In this document: piece by piece, positions 35,057 to 44,515 of the stretch
How the letters are laid out: the number at the start of each line of letters is the position of its first letter
Position numbering within the stretch: the stretch's first letter is position 1
From: Elusimicrobiota bacterium
GTDB taxonomy: Bacteria > Elusimicrobiota > Elusimicrobia > FEN-1173
Reading direction: 5' to 3'
Assembly: GCA_016715645.1 (NCBI GenBank)
Contig: JADJZR010000008.1
Span: forward strand, 62,001-126,000
Length of the DNA: 64,000 bases
Program-made: the position numbers and the translations under genes
The notes under the pieces: model-generated
The model's input: the letters and a program-made list of their open reading frames with translations, nothing else
What the model was told of the DNA's origin: nothing
Database searches by the model: none

Positions 35057-35929
35057 ATGGAGAAAGAAATTATGACGGATGACATTAAATCATTGTATCT
35101 TGGACTTTTGAAAAAATCCCTCACCTTCAATATATGGCCGGAACCGCTGGTTCCTGTATCCTTTTTTAATTCCGGTCGGTCGTGGTTGATCCGTTGCCTC
35201 TTCGCGACTGCAACTAAATTGTTAGGCCCGTGGGGCCTGGTGCTTGCCCGGCAGTACGGTCATCATTCGGTAGACCTTGCGGAAGGGAAAAGTTTTGCGC
35301 TCTTTGCGGACACGATGGTTGGACTTAAACGCCTTGACAATCTTCAAACTTGCCTAGAGACTGTGTTGCGGGAAGGGATTCCAGGCGAAATGATAGAAAC
35401 GGGGGTTTGGAGAGGTGGAGCGTGTATATTTATGCGGGGCGTTTTAGCCGCGCATGGAGTAACGGATCGGAAGGTTTTTGTAGCCGATTCGTTTGAAGGG
35501 CTTCCTAAACCAGACGTCGACCTGTTCCCTGAGGATAAGGGAGATCGCCATTCCCGATGGCGGTTCTTAGCGGTTTCGCTGGAGGAAGTCAAAAATAATT
35601 TTCTACGGTATGGGCTTTTAGATGATCAAGTTGTATTCGTTAAAGGGTTTTTCCACGACTCCCTTCCTCATGCGCCGATTGGAAGTCTCTCCGTTCTTCG
35701 GTTGGACGGAGATATGTACGGATCTACAATGGACGTGCTTGAAAATCTCTATAAAAAACTTAACCCGGGGGGATTTTGTATCATTGACGATTATGCGCTT
35801 CCAGGCTGTCGCAAGGCAGTGAACGATTTTAGGGAAAAACATGGGATTTGTGAACCTATGATAGAAATTGATTGGACCGGTTGTTATTGGCGCAAGGGAG
35901 AGGCTGTTTGCAAAGGGCAGCTGACTTGA
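35057..35929 (+). CDS. TylF/MycF-family O-methyltransferase
   Basis: 290 residues; ATG at 35072 is an alternative start with GGAG upstream. Family signature: GEMIETGVWRGGACIFMRGVL at about 113-133, FVADSFEGLP at about 144-153, KGFFHDSLP, LRLDGDMYGSTMDVLENLYKKLNPGGFCIIDDY at about 216-248 (metal-binding Asp residues). TylF and MycF methylate sugar hydroxyls of macrolide deoxysugars, and relatives are common in glycan loci. About 100 bases before a further methyltransferase. Confidence 0.87.
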   Translation: MEKEIMTDDIKSLYLGLLKKSLTFNIWPEPLVPVSFFNSGRSWLIRCLFATATKLLGPWGLVLARQYGHHSVDLAEGKSFALFADTMVGLKRLDNLQTCLETVLREGIPGEMIETGVWRGGACIFMRGVLAAHGVTDRKVFVADSFEGLPKPDVDLFPEDKGDRHSRWRFLAVSLEEVKNNFLRYGLLDDQVVFVKGFFHDSLPHAPIGSLSVLRLDGDMYGSTMDVLENLYKKLNPGGFCIIDDYALPGCRKAVNDFREKHGICEPMIEIDWTGCYWRKGEAVCKGQLT

Positions 35930-36045
35930 TGCTGGAACAGTTTGCGAAGAATGATCGGGTAAGGAAGAGAGGGTTGTTTTTTCCATTAGTTTATAGGCGA
36001 GTGCCATCACCTATGACCCGTTGGATTTGCTAGAGGGCGACCTCC

Positions 36046-36930
36046 ATGTGGTCAATGAAGGAACTTCTCAAAAGTGGATTTGAAAGGATGGGGTTGTTAG
36101 GGGCATTGCGAAAGGTAAAACGTCGGAGCCTTGTCTGGGCCGACCATTTGATTCATGGCCCCCTCTTTAAGAAAAGGCTAGCGGATGTGGTCGGAGATCG
36201 GGCAGCGATCCTCGATATTGGTTTTGGTCATTATGAGACGATGGCGAAACCTTATTTGGCAGCCCGGGCTAAATCATATGTGGGGGTCGATTCAAACCCG
36301 GAATATGTCGCGAATGCCAAAGCGGCAATCGATTTGGGTTTCTTACCAGACAAGTGCCAATTCATTAACCGGCCAATCGAGGAATGTGCTTTTCCTGAAC
36401 AGTCCTTCGATGTCATTTTTTCAAGCTCAGCTCTGGTGCTTATTCCCACTTACGCAGAGGTTATTCGGAATTGTGCGAATTGGATAAGTCCACAGGGGCG
36501 CCTTATCCTTTGTCTTGGAGCGCGCCACCCATCTAAGAAGAACAATGCCATACTGAGGGCCGCTTTCCGGTGTCTCCACCCATTCGCGAAACCGGCCGAG
36601 GTGCTGGAAGGAGTTAATGGCTGGCTGGACTGGAATCGCAAGGGCGCACGCGATGGTCAGTTTGGACACCTGCCTGGAAAGCGTATGATCCAAGAAGATG
36701 CGATCTTGACCGAAGTGGAGAAGTTCTTTTTCCTTTCGGATTCATTCGGTTGTCGTCCCTTCATTGATATTATCACTAAAGACCTTAACGAACTGAGGCT
36801 CCTAGGCGCTGTCCTCGTGAAACCCATTGATTTTATTTTGAATATTACCGGGCTAATGGACCCAACCTACTTCACCTATGTGTTTCGACCTAAATTACCT
36901 AAGCCTGCCCATACGATTCCCTTTCCATGA
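36046..36930 (+). CDS. Class I SAM-dependent methyltransferase
   Basis: 294 residues from ATG 36046 (or 36055). ILDIGFGHYETM (motif I, about 50-61), VGVDSNPEYVANAKAA, FDVIFSSSALVLIPTYAEVI and GRLILCLGARH. The C-terminal 100 residues are unrecognised and may recognise the acceptor. Preceded by a 116-base gap. Confidence 0.8.
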   Translation: MWSMKELLKSGFERMGLLGALRKVKRRSLVWADHLIHGPLFKKRLADVVGDRAAILDIGFGHYETMAKPYLAARAKSYVGVDSNPEYVANAKAAIDLGFLPDKCQFINRPIEECAFPEQSFDVIFSSSALVLIPTYAEVIRNCANWISPQGRLILCLGARHPSKKNNAILRAAFRCLHPFAKPAEVLEGVNGWLDWNRKGARDGQFGHLPGKRMIQEDAILTEVEKFFFLSDSFGCRPFIDIITKDLNELRLLGAVLVKPIDFILNITGLMDPTYFTYVFRPKLPKPAHTIPFP

Positions 36931-37071
36931 AATCTGGTGTAGAGTCGATTTTCTATTGGAAAATTGTCGACATCGTAAATTCCGATATTTTGCTTTGTGT
37001 GTAATGGGTTTTCTCGATTGTGCGATTCTCAAATAATGTCATGATTATGACCCTGTAATCCAGAGGAGTTC

Positions 37072-38916
37072 TTGGACCTCTATTTTGCATTCGATATTGA
37101 TGCGCTGAAGAACTTCCGCCATTGTGCCAACCCAACCCGTGTTCGTTTCTTTGGAGGGCAATGGTCGGTGTTGGATTACCTCCAACAGAGTGGGCTCCCG
37201 TTAGTTGATGAGGGCAATCTTCTGGATGTGGACACGGCATGCACCCTCAATAAATTTGCCCATGCCTGAGTTAGAGACTGGTACATTGACCTGGAAGGAA
37301 ATGATTTTACATTGTTCCGCGGAATTTCTCTGGGAAAACTTTTTGAGACTCTCTTGGGTGTGCACCATTTTGTCCAACTCTACAAATTTGATCTGATCGG
37401 CCGCGTCTTAATTACCCGAGAGTGTCCTTCGGTTGTCTGGACGGATCGAGGTTGTCCAGAACTTTTAACATTAATTTTGGACCAGATTCAGAGTGAGTCA
37501 CGACCAAGGTTCATTTTATCTCAGCAGGAGGGGGCGGGCCCAAGCACAAGGGCCATGCCAGTTAAGGGCCATCGTACGCTCAAAATTTTTACTTCCCATA
37601 GAGTTAAGAATGTTGTGGAAAGCATCTTCCACAAGGTCTATAACTACGGCGTAGGAATCCTGAAATTTATTCAGCCCCGTATTCAACGACGGGTGATGGT
37701 TTCTTATTTCCATACGCTGTCCGGGTTGTTTGAGGCTTTGTTGTCTCCGCGCTGGCGTAAAGAATTTCACGTGACGCTTATTCAGAGGCCTGGGAAAAAA
37801 ATAGTAGGTCGGTGTTTTCGAACCGGCTGGCCCATCTTGCAGTCCGATGTTTCGGGAGAAATAGCCAATTGCCCGCCGGCGCTAACCGTGGTCGATAAGA
37901 CTCGCCTCCGCGAAATTCGGTCCCGTTGGGAGGAACTCAATAAATCGTTAGACTACCGTCAGCGATTTATTTTTCGGGAAAAACCGCCCTGGAAAGCATT
38001 GGAAAATGTATTGGAAGAAGAGTTTTTCGAGCGATTGGATCACACGGCCAATTGGCTGGCTTTCCTTGAAAATTATTTCACAAGGAATCGGTTGGGCGCG
38101 GTCATTCTCGCCGACGATTCCTTGCCAGTCTCTTTGTCAGTCGTTGTCGTCGCACGACGTTTTGGCGTTCCCAGTTTTGTTGTCCTTCATGGTTTGCTCA
38201 GTGACAATCAAAATCAAGGCATGCTCTATGGTGCTGGCGCAGACCACGTGGCTGTGTCCGGACCTGAAATCCGTTCGCAATTCGACGTTTCATCCAAGGG
38301 GGGGGAAAGGGTCTTAGTTAATAGTAGCCCTCTCTTCGATCGATATGCGGCTCGGCAACATTCGTTTTCTCCTTCTACGGGTTTGGTTCGGCGTGTTTTG
38401 GCGCTGACCCATCCCTTCGACTTTGGCAACACACTCTCTTGTGTCGGTGATTCAGAGAGACATGTGTTGACGGTTGCGCGTTTATTGTCTGGGTTCCAAG
38501 AGGTAACAGGGACGATTAAGCTGCATCCCTCGGAGAATTTGGACTATTACCTGAAATTGATGAAGGGATTTCCGGGGATCAAGGTGGTTAAAAAAGGGGA
38601 CATTGATAGATTCATCCTTGCCCACGATTTTGTTCTGGCCACAACATCAACGGTATTGTTACAGGCAGCTTTGCTGGGGAGGAGAATTGTCTATGTTAAC
38701 TTTTCGCGAGCAAATTACGATGATCCATTCAGAGAGGGATGGGGGTTCCCTGTCGCTCGGACTCCAAGCGATTTGGAGAAAATTCTTCGGCGGGAGTTCT
38801 CTTCGGATCCTGGTCCCGCGCCGGATTACTCCGCTCTCATTCAGGGTTTTGCTGGAAGAATCGATGGGGACGGCGCTAGACGATTTCTCGAAAAAGTGCG
38901 AAGCACTGTTCAATGA
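37072..38916 (+). pseudogene. Surface-carbohydrate glycosyltransferase-like gene split by an in-frame TGA
   Basis: A single coherent reading frame of 614 codons interrupted by TGA at 37267-37269. The 5' part begins with TTG 37072 after GAGGAG, and the frame after the stop continues smoothly (VRDWYIDLEGNDFTLFRG). The 3' part (from 37312) has a GT-B-like region with VILADDSLPVSLS, VVLHGLLSDNQNQGMLYGAGADHVAVSG, GTIKLHPSEN and TTSTVLLQAALLGRRIVYVN, as in capsule/CDP-glycerol-type transferases. Translation could also restart downstream (ATG 37312). A substitution or sequencing error are both possible. Confidence 0.7.
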
Positions 38917-39956
38917 CTGACTTCAAGCGATTGCGGGTCGGGTATGTCCCCTACAGTCAATCCTTGGACTCCCCGGGGGACCGTCGCCGGTTCGTTTTCT
39001 ATGCTGGACGGCGAGGGATTCCGTTTGAAGTAGCGGACCCATCGAAGAAATATGATGTTGTCGTGGCGAGCGGGAACGCGGACCTGAGCCTGTGGACCCG
39101 TTACCAAGGATCGCCACTATTTTTCGATTACATCGATTCTTATTTCGCTGTTCCCTGTTTGAGCGTTCGTGGTCTTTTGCGCGGGGTGGCTCATTTTTCA
39201 ACGGGTCGCAGCCGATGGCTTCAGTTGATCCATCGAAAATCCCTGGAACGAATGTTCCAGAGGGCCGATGCGGTCATATGCGCCACCACCGAACAACGTC
39301 AACAGGTCCTGCCATATTGCCGAAATGTCCACGCCATTCTGGATTCCCATGCCCTCTATCATTCCACTAAGACCGATTACTCCGCGGGAGATATTTTCCG
39401 TCTTGTATGGGAGGGACAACCTCAGAATGTGGAACATTTTGGAGTGATCGCCCGCGCCTTGAAATCGGTGGGAAAAGATCAAAAACTGGAATTGAATCTC
39501 GTGACAAACCCTCGGTATTTTCGTTTTCTGGGGAAGGTTTGGCCCCGAGACACCATGAGAGTCGCGCGTTCTTTCTTTAATTCGATCCACTTCCATCATT
39601 GGGATGAAATAACTTCTCCGTCCTTCATGACATCCTGCGATATGGCTGTGATCCCCCTTCCTCTGGATGACCCCTTTAACGCAGGGAAACCCGAGAACAA
39701 ACTTCTCATTTTTTGGAAGATGGGAATCCCGGCAATAGTGTCAGCCACTCCGGCCTATTCCCGAGCGATGAAGGCCGCAGGGTTGTCCATGGACTGTCGG
39801 ACGACGGAAGAGTGGATTATTGCTTTGGAAAAATTCATTAAAAATGGAGAGCTTCGCCGTCAAGCAGGTATTCAAGGGAAGGCCTTTGTCGAAACCCATC
39901 ACAATGATGAAATTCTTGTAACCCAATGGGACGCTCTTTTCTCCTCAATATTATGA
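38913..39956 (+). CDS. Glycosyltransferase-like protein, tandem paralogue 1
   Basis: 347 residues. GYVPYSQSLDSPGDRRRF at about 10-27 and DPSKKYDVVVASGNADLSLW near the start, FRLVWEGQPQNVEHF at about 165-179, and the GT4-like C-terminal nucleotide-binding block CDMAVIPLPLDDPFNAGKPENKLL at about 246-269 with KMGIPAIVSATPAYSRAM. GT-B fold by pattern. It overlaps both neighbours by 4 bases and is clearly homologous to the following gene. Confidence 0.78.
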   Translation: MTDFKRLRVGYVPYSQSLDSPGDRRRFVFYAGRRGIPFEVADPSKKYDVVVASGNADLSLWTRYQGSPLFFDYIDSYFAVPCLSVRGLLRGVAHFSTGRSRWLQLIHRKSLERMFQRADAVICATTEQRQQVLPYCRNVHAILDSHALYHSTKTDYSAGDIFRLVWEGQPQNVEHFGVIARALKSVGKDQKLELNLVTNPRYFRFLGKVWPRDTMRVARSFFNSIHFHHWDEITSPSFMTSCDMAVIPLPLDDPFNAGKPENKLLIFWKMGIPAIVSATPAYSRAMKAAGLSMDCRTTEEWIIALEKFIKNGELRRQAGIQGKAFVETHHNDEILVTQWDALFSSIL

Positions 39957-41005
39957 AGAATATTTCCCACCCTCTTCTGTTAGGATATGTTCCCTATGAT
40001 TCCTCCCTGACCCATCCGGCGGATCGTCGTCGCTTTTGTCGCTATGCCCAACGGAAAGGGCTCACCTTTGAAATCGCTGACCCGAAGAAAGCCTATGATG
40101 TGGTGATCGTATCGGAAGGCGGTGACTTAAGTGTTTGGAGCCGCTATAGGAAAGGGAAAGTTATTTTCGATATGGTGAACGCCTACCTCGACGTTCCTTT
40201 AACAGAGATCAAGGGCCTGTTCCGTGGGGTGGCCAAGTATGTGACGGGCCAATGCCAGCGTTTGACGGTGAGTTACTGGAAGGCGGTTCAAGAGATGTGT
40301 GGTCATGCAGGGGCCGTCGTTTGCGGTTCTCCTGAGCAAGCCGATCGAATTCGTTCTTTCCAGGCGAACGTCCACCCCATATTGGATTATCATGGGATGT
40401 ACGATAAAGTGAAAGAAAACTACGAGTCAGGAAGTCCGTTTCGGTTGGTCTGGGAAGGACTTCCTCATAATGTGGAGTTTTTTAGTGAAATTCGCAAGGC
40501 GCTCCTCTCTTTGCATCAAAAATTTCCTCTGTCGTTGCATGTCATCACCGCGCCTCAATCGAAGAAATATTTGCGAAAGTTTTGGACCGTCGAAACAAAA
40601 GACATCCTCCCATCTTTCCCATTTCCCACCGTCCTTCACCCCTGGGATGAACGAACCGTTTCCGATATCATTCGTTCCTGCGATCTTGCCCTGATCCCAC
40701 TCCCTGCGGGGAGCCCGTTCAATACGCTCAAGCCCGAAAACAAACTGTTGATATTTTGGCGAATGGGGATGCCCACCGTCACCTCCGCCATTCCGTCTTA
40801 CGTCCGGGTCATGGGTGAAGCGGGCCTGTCCATGTTTTGCCGGAGCAGTGAGCAGTGGCAACAGACCCTGGAGAAATTTATCATCAGCACCTCCGCCCGT
40901 TCGGCAGCCGGGGAAAAAGGGAAGAGGTATTTGGAAAGTCATTGTGGTGAAGCCGGATGGCTGGAAAAATGGGACGCGGTCTTTGAATCCATCGGAAAGG
41001 TATAG
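39953..41005 (+). CDS. Glycosyltransferase-like protein, tandem paralogue 2
   Basis: 350 residues from ATG 39953 (ATGA overlap; a longer frame from 39926 only adds shadow sequence). It shares with the upstream gene GYVPYDSSLTHPADRRRF, DPKKAYDVVIVSEGGDLSVW, FRLVWEGLPHNVEFF, CDLALIPLPAGSPFNTLKPEN and RMGMPTVTSAIPSYVRVM. The pair probably adds two related residues to the glycan. It is the last intact gene of the glycan locus. Confidence 0.78.
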   Translation: MKNISHPLLLGYVPYDSSLTHPADRRRFCRYAQRKGLTFEIADPKKAYDVVIVSEGGDLSVWSRYRKGKVIFDMVNAYLDVPLTEIKGLFRGVAKYVTGQCQRLTVSYWKAVQEMCGHAGAVVCGSPEQADRIRSFQANVHPILDYHGMYDKVKENYESGSPFRLVWEGLPHNVEFFSEIRKALLSLHQKFPLSLHVITAPQSKKYLRKFWTVETKDILPSFPFPTVLHPWDERTVSDIIRSCDLALIPLPAGSPFNTLKPENKLLIFWRMGMPTVTSAIPSYVRVMGEAGLSMFCRSSEQWQQTLEKFIISTSARSAAGEKGKRYLESHCGEAGWLEKWDAVFESIGKV

Positions 41006-41037
41006 CGAATCCTCCCGACCACCGCGTTTCCTCTCGC

Positions 41038-41382
41038 ATGGGAAAAGGGGAGATTCGTCAAAAGGATAAATGGGAATTGAGCCTGGGAATACCAACAGTG
41101 TCCGGACGTCGATGGATTTTCATTTTTCTCGTTGGGTGTGGGGTTGTCAATGCACAGGCGTACCCCGGGGATTTGGAACACACCCCGCCCCGACAATACG
41201 CCGCGGTGGTCGGGAAAGAAATTCAGAAAGTCAAATCGTCCGTCACGCTCTGCCTCTATCTTTTCAATCTGCAAACACAACGACACGATTCTCCCGTTTT
41301 ACAATTAGCGGAATCCCTTCGAAAAGCCCATCACTCCGTTGTTCGCGTTGACGTGATCCTTGATCAAAATATTCCGGTTTAG
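41038..41382 (+). pseudogene. Truncated phospholipase-D-like protein
   Basis: 114 residues. A signal-peptide-like stretch (RRWIFIFLVGCGVVNAQA) is followed by VKSSVTLCLYLFNLQT and DSPVLQLAESLRKAHHS...RVDVILDQNI, the first half of a PLD-like nuclease/lipase domain. The frame stops before any HKD catalytic motif, so it is inactive unless completed elsewhere. It may have been cut by the mobile elements that follow. Confidence 0.55.
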
Positions 41383-41645
41383 AGATTCAATTCGGCAACC
41401 CCGGATGGACGCTGCGCTGAAACTCATTGCCCAGAAAAACCCCGACAATCCCCTGCGTTCCATCGCCTCCCTCATCGCGACAGTGAAGAATATGGAATGA
41501 CGGACCCGACTTTGACAGATAAATTCAACTTTTGAGGGTCCCATCGTCGAAGGCGGGTTTTCAAAACCGAAAATGTAGTTACACGATTTTTATTTTTCTG
41601 TGATTTTCTATTGACGATATCGGTAAAAGTTAATGTAATGTTGCC
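41383..41645. other. Remnant-filled gap between glycan locus and mobile zone
   Basis: Contains a short frame at 41405-41500 (MDAALKLIAQKNPDNPLRSI..., 31 residues) that reads like the tail of a lost gene, and from about 41575 a TGTAGTTACACG sequence that may be the left end of the truncated IS1634-type element. A possible promoter TTGACG (41612-41617), 17-base gap, TGTAAT (41635-41640) lies only 5 bases before the transposase ATG, so it would give an almost leaderless message. Confidence 0.35.
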
Positions 41646-42635
41646 ATGTTCGTCAGACTCAATCGCAACTCTCAGGGCAAAGCCTACCTCCAATTCGTCC
41701 GCAGTTATCGAGAGGGGGGCAAGGTCCGTCAACAGATTCTCTTGACGTTGGGTCGGTTGGATGTTCTTCAATCGACGGGGCAAATTGACAACCTCGTGGC
41801 GGCGTTGGGACGATACGCCACGAGGGAAAAGCTGGTGGACCTGAGCAAAGACATCTCCGTTGATCAGGTCTATTTTCTGGGTGCGGCGCACGTGGTGAGC
41901 CGGATGATGGAACGGCTGAAACTGACGGCGATGTTTACCCGATTGAGGGCGAAGCATCCGAAGATGAAGTTGCCCTGGGTAGGGATTATCACCGGGATGA
42001 TTGTGAGTCGATTTATCGCGCCGTGCTCGAAACGGCGGCTGAACATGGAACAGTGGGGGCGAATCTATCCCGGGATTTTGGAAATGGAGGCGCCGCCCCT
42101 GAAAAGTTTTTACCGAGCGATGGACGTGTTGTGGAAACATCGGGAGGACGTTGAGGGAGCCCTGTTTGACCGCGGGGGCCAGCGGGATCTTTTCAACCGC
42201 GGGTTGGACGTCGTTTTTTACGATTTAACGACACTGCGTTTTGAAAGCACCAACGCGACGGACGGGGAACTTCGACGGTTCGGGTATTCAAAAGAACACT
42301 GGAGCGATTGCACACAAGTGATCCTGGGCTTGTTGGTGGACCGGGACGGGGTGCCGGTGGGCTACGAACTTTTCCCGGGCAACACGTATGAACCTCACAG
42401 CTTGCCGAAGATTCTGGAGAAGATGAAAACGAAGTATCACATCGAACGCGTGATCGTGGTGGCAGATCGGGGGTTGGTGACGCAGGAGAACGTCGGGGAA
42501 CTGAGCAAGAACGGGATGGATTTCATTCTGGGGATGAAATTGTGGTCGATGTCGGAGGCCGATCAGGACCAAGAAAATCCGATAAAACCGTTCCTTAGAG
42601 GGAAAAGGAGACCCGCTGCTTCACCAAATTGGTGA
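41646..42635 (+). pseudogene. IS1634-family transposase, C-terminally truncated
   Basis: 329 residues of a transposase whose family members usually run past 500. The N-terminal FVRLNRNSQGKAYLQFVRSY, the first catalytic Asp in VFYDLTTLRFES (about 200) and the second in VIVVADRGLVTQEN (about 276) are present. The frame then leaves family similarity after LGMKLWS and ends in KRRPAASPNW, so the C-terminal Glu and the rest are missing. The following sequence belongs to another element, which probably caused the truncation. Confidence 0.8.
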
Positions 42636-42819
42636 AAAATGAAGGGCTCTTTATAGGGGGCCCTGAAAGCGGGAATTCGTGTGGTTTTTTGGGGACCCCG
42701 GTAAAAGGTAAAGAGGTGGGGGCTCTCCCATGTGTGGGAGGGTGGGGTCTGAAGGGCCGCAAGAGGAGGAGGGGTGGGGGCACCTTGGCCAGCGGGAGAG
42801 GTCAAAATCAAATAAAATG
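42636..42819. other. Gap before IS1380-type transposase, likely element end
   Basis: No gene seen. The sequence is rich in G-runs (for example CCCATGTGTGGGAGGGTGGGG) and begins just after the palindrome TTCACCAAATTGGTGAA at 42613-42629. I looked for a terminal inverted repeat pairing with the sequence after 44164 and found none I can support. Confidence 0.4.
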
Positions 42820-42852
42820 CCTCGTCGAAAGACGGACATCTTCACGACGAGG
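42820..42852 (+). promoter_or_regulatory. Hairpin just upstream of the IS1380-type transposase start
   Basis: CCTCGTCG (42820-42827) pairs perfectly with CGACGAGG (42845-42852), with a 17-base loop, ending 7 bases before the ATG and enclosing the region where a ribosome site would lie. It may restrict translation from read-through transcripts, as in other insertion sequences. Confidence 0.45.
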
Positions 42853-42859
42853 CGAAACC

Positions 42860-44164
42860 ATGATAACACGTGTGCTTGAAAAATACAAAGTATCGATGAC
42901 GAATCTAGCGGTGACGTCGTATGCGGGGTTGCCGCTGTTGTTGGGAATGGCGAAGAGCTTGGGTTTGGAAGAGAGGCTGAACGGTTTACCCGTGAAGGAA
43001 AGGGCGCGAGGCTATCGACCGGCGGAAACGATCTTCAGCTTAATGGGGTTGTTGCAATCGGGTGGAGTGGCGTTGGACGACATGGATCTGTTAAATGGCG
43101 ACGAGGGATTGAGGGCGCTTCTAGGGAAATTCCCGGCGGCGAATACGGTGGGCGAATTGCTGAGACGGTTCGGGAATTCGGCGATACACCGGTTGGGTCA
43201 AATCCAATTGGAAACGGCGGTGAAGGTGATTCGATCGGCGGGGTTGAAATCGGTGGTTGTGGACGTGGACTCGTTTTTTGTTGAGTCACAGAAGTCGGAT
43301 GCGGTGATGAACTATGAAGGGAAAACGGGATACAATCCCGTGGCGGTGACGTGCGCAGAGCTGAAGATGCCGATGGCGGGTTTGTTTCGTCCCGGGAACG
43401 CATCGGCGATGGCGAACGTGGCGGGCCTGTTGGAGCGAGTGTTGGAGGCGGTGAAAGGGATCGGCGTGCGAGTGCGAAGCGACAGTGCGGGTTTTCAGGC
43501 GGATGTGGTGCGGGTGTTGAGGGCGAAGGGGGCGCGGTTCACGATTACGGCGCGCAAAGACGCGGCGGTTCTCGAGACGATCCGGGGGATAAAGCCAGAG
43601 TGTTGGCGTAAGTATGAGGGTGGGGCGTGGGAGAACCGGGAAACGGAGATTGCGCAGACGGTTCATGCGTTCGGGGCGGAGGATCTTGCGGCGCATCGAA
43701 TGATTGTGATCCGATGGAAAAAAACGAATCCGGAATTGTTTGACAAAGAGCCCTATGAATATCATGCGGTGATCACGAACATGGATGACTGGTCGGGGGA
43801 AATGGTTCTTCAATTTCATCGAACACGCCAGGATGGATCGGAAAACGTGAACAAGGAATTGAAGGGTGGGATTGGTTTATCCAAGTTACCCTGTCGGGCG
43901 ATGAAAGCGAACGCGGCGTATTTTCAGGTGGCTCTTCTGGCGTATACGGTGTTTGCGGCGACAAAACATTTGGCGTTGCCCAAGAGCTGGGGATCCTTGA
44001 CGATCGAGACGGTGAGATCACGGCTGATTCGACTGGCGGGGGTCGTGGCGAAGAGGGCCCGGTATGTCTGGTTGAAGATCGGGAAGGGGTATCCGTATAT
44101 GAAGTGTTTTGAGGACGCACGGTGGCGGATTATAGGGCTATCGGTTGAAATAGCGACGGGATAG
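42860..44164 (+). CDS. IS1380-family transposase
   Basis: 434 residues from ATG 42860; a longer frame from 42629 adds unrelated glycine-rich sequence. Family pattern: NLAVTSYAGLPLLLGMAKSLG near the start, first Asp in VVVDVDSFFVES at about 135, GYNPVAVTC, second Asp in VRVRSDSAGFQADV at about 213, and the Glu in QDGSENVNKELKGGIG at about 326, followed by AYFQVALLAYTVFA. All three catalytic acids are present, so it is likely functional. Confidence 0.87.
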   Translation: MITRVLEKYKVSMTNLAVTSYAGLPLLLGMAKSLGLEERLNGLPVKERARGYRPAETIFSLMGLLQSGGVALDDMDLLNGDEGLRALLGKFPAANTVGELLRRFGNSAIHRLGQIQLETAVKVIRSAGLKSVVVDVDSFFVESQKSDAVMNYEGKTGYNPVAVTCAELKMPMAGLFRPGNASAMANVAGLLERVLEAVKGIGVRVRSDSAGFQADVVRVLRAKGARFTITARKDAAVLETIRGIKPECWRKYEGGAWENRETEIAQTVHAFGAEDLAAHRMIVIRWKKTNPELFDKEPYEYHAVITNMDDWSGEMVLQFHRTRQDGSENVNKELKGGIGLSKLPCRAMKANAAYFQVALLAYTVFAATKHLALPKSWGSLTIETVRSRLIRLAGVVAKRARYVWLKIGKGYPYMKCFEDARWRIIGLSVEIATG

Positions 44165-44453
44165 ATTTTCGAAGGAATCGCATCGAATCGGTCGGTGATT
44201 GAGAGATCAGGCTCGTTTAAAACGACGGGAGGGAGGGGCACGCAAAAAGGGTTGTGGATAACCCGCGGACAGCGAACCAAGACCATGTCTGACGGGCGCA
44301 AAGCGCCCCGGAGAGATGAGAACGTCGCGTGGGAGGTCACAAAACCGCTCACAAGACAGGATGGACCGGAGGATTTTTGAATTTCGGGGATCTTCCACGC
44401 CCCCAGGTCGGTCAGAAAAAAGTTACGTGATTTTTTGGGGAAAACCGTGTCCC
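44165..44453. other. Non-coding stretch after IS1380 transposase
   Basis: 289 bases without a supported gene. It probably includes the right end of the IS1380-type element, but I could not match terminal repeats. The frames here are short and not family-like. Confidence 0.4.
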
Positions 44454-44482
44454 TTGACAGCCTCTGGGTCGGGCTGTATAAT
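44454..44482 (+). promoter_or_regulatory. Sigma-70-type promoter of the Phd/PIN module
   Basis: TTGACA at 44454-44459 and TATAAT at 44477-44482, separated by 17 bases. Both hexamers match the consensus exactly. The start of transcription would fall near 44489, inside the inverted repeat described next. Confidence 0.85.
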
Positions 44483-44483
44483 T

Positions 44484-44500
44484 AACTGGTCAGACTAGTT
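44484..44500 (+). promoter_or_regulatory. Probable antitoxin operator (inverted repeat)
   Basis: AACTGGT-CAG-ACTAGTT, a 7-base inverted repeat with one mismatch around a 3-base centre, directly over the expected transcription start and 16 bases before the antitoxin ATG. Autoregulation by the antitoxin or the complex is the usual arrangement for this class. Confidence 0.65.
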
Positions 44501-44515
44501 TGTGGAGGGTGTGTT

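Noticed and set aside
37267..37269. TGA as a selenocysteine codon
   Set aside because: No SECIS-like hairpin is visible directly downstream, glycosyltransferases of this kind are not known selenoproteins, and no selenium genes are in the window.
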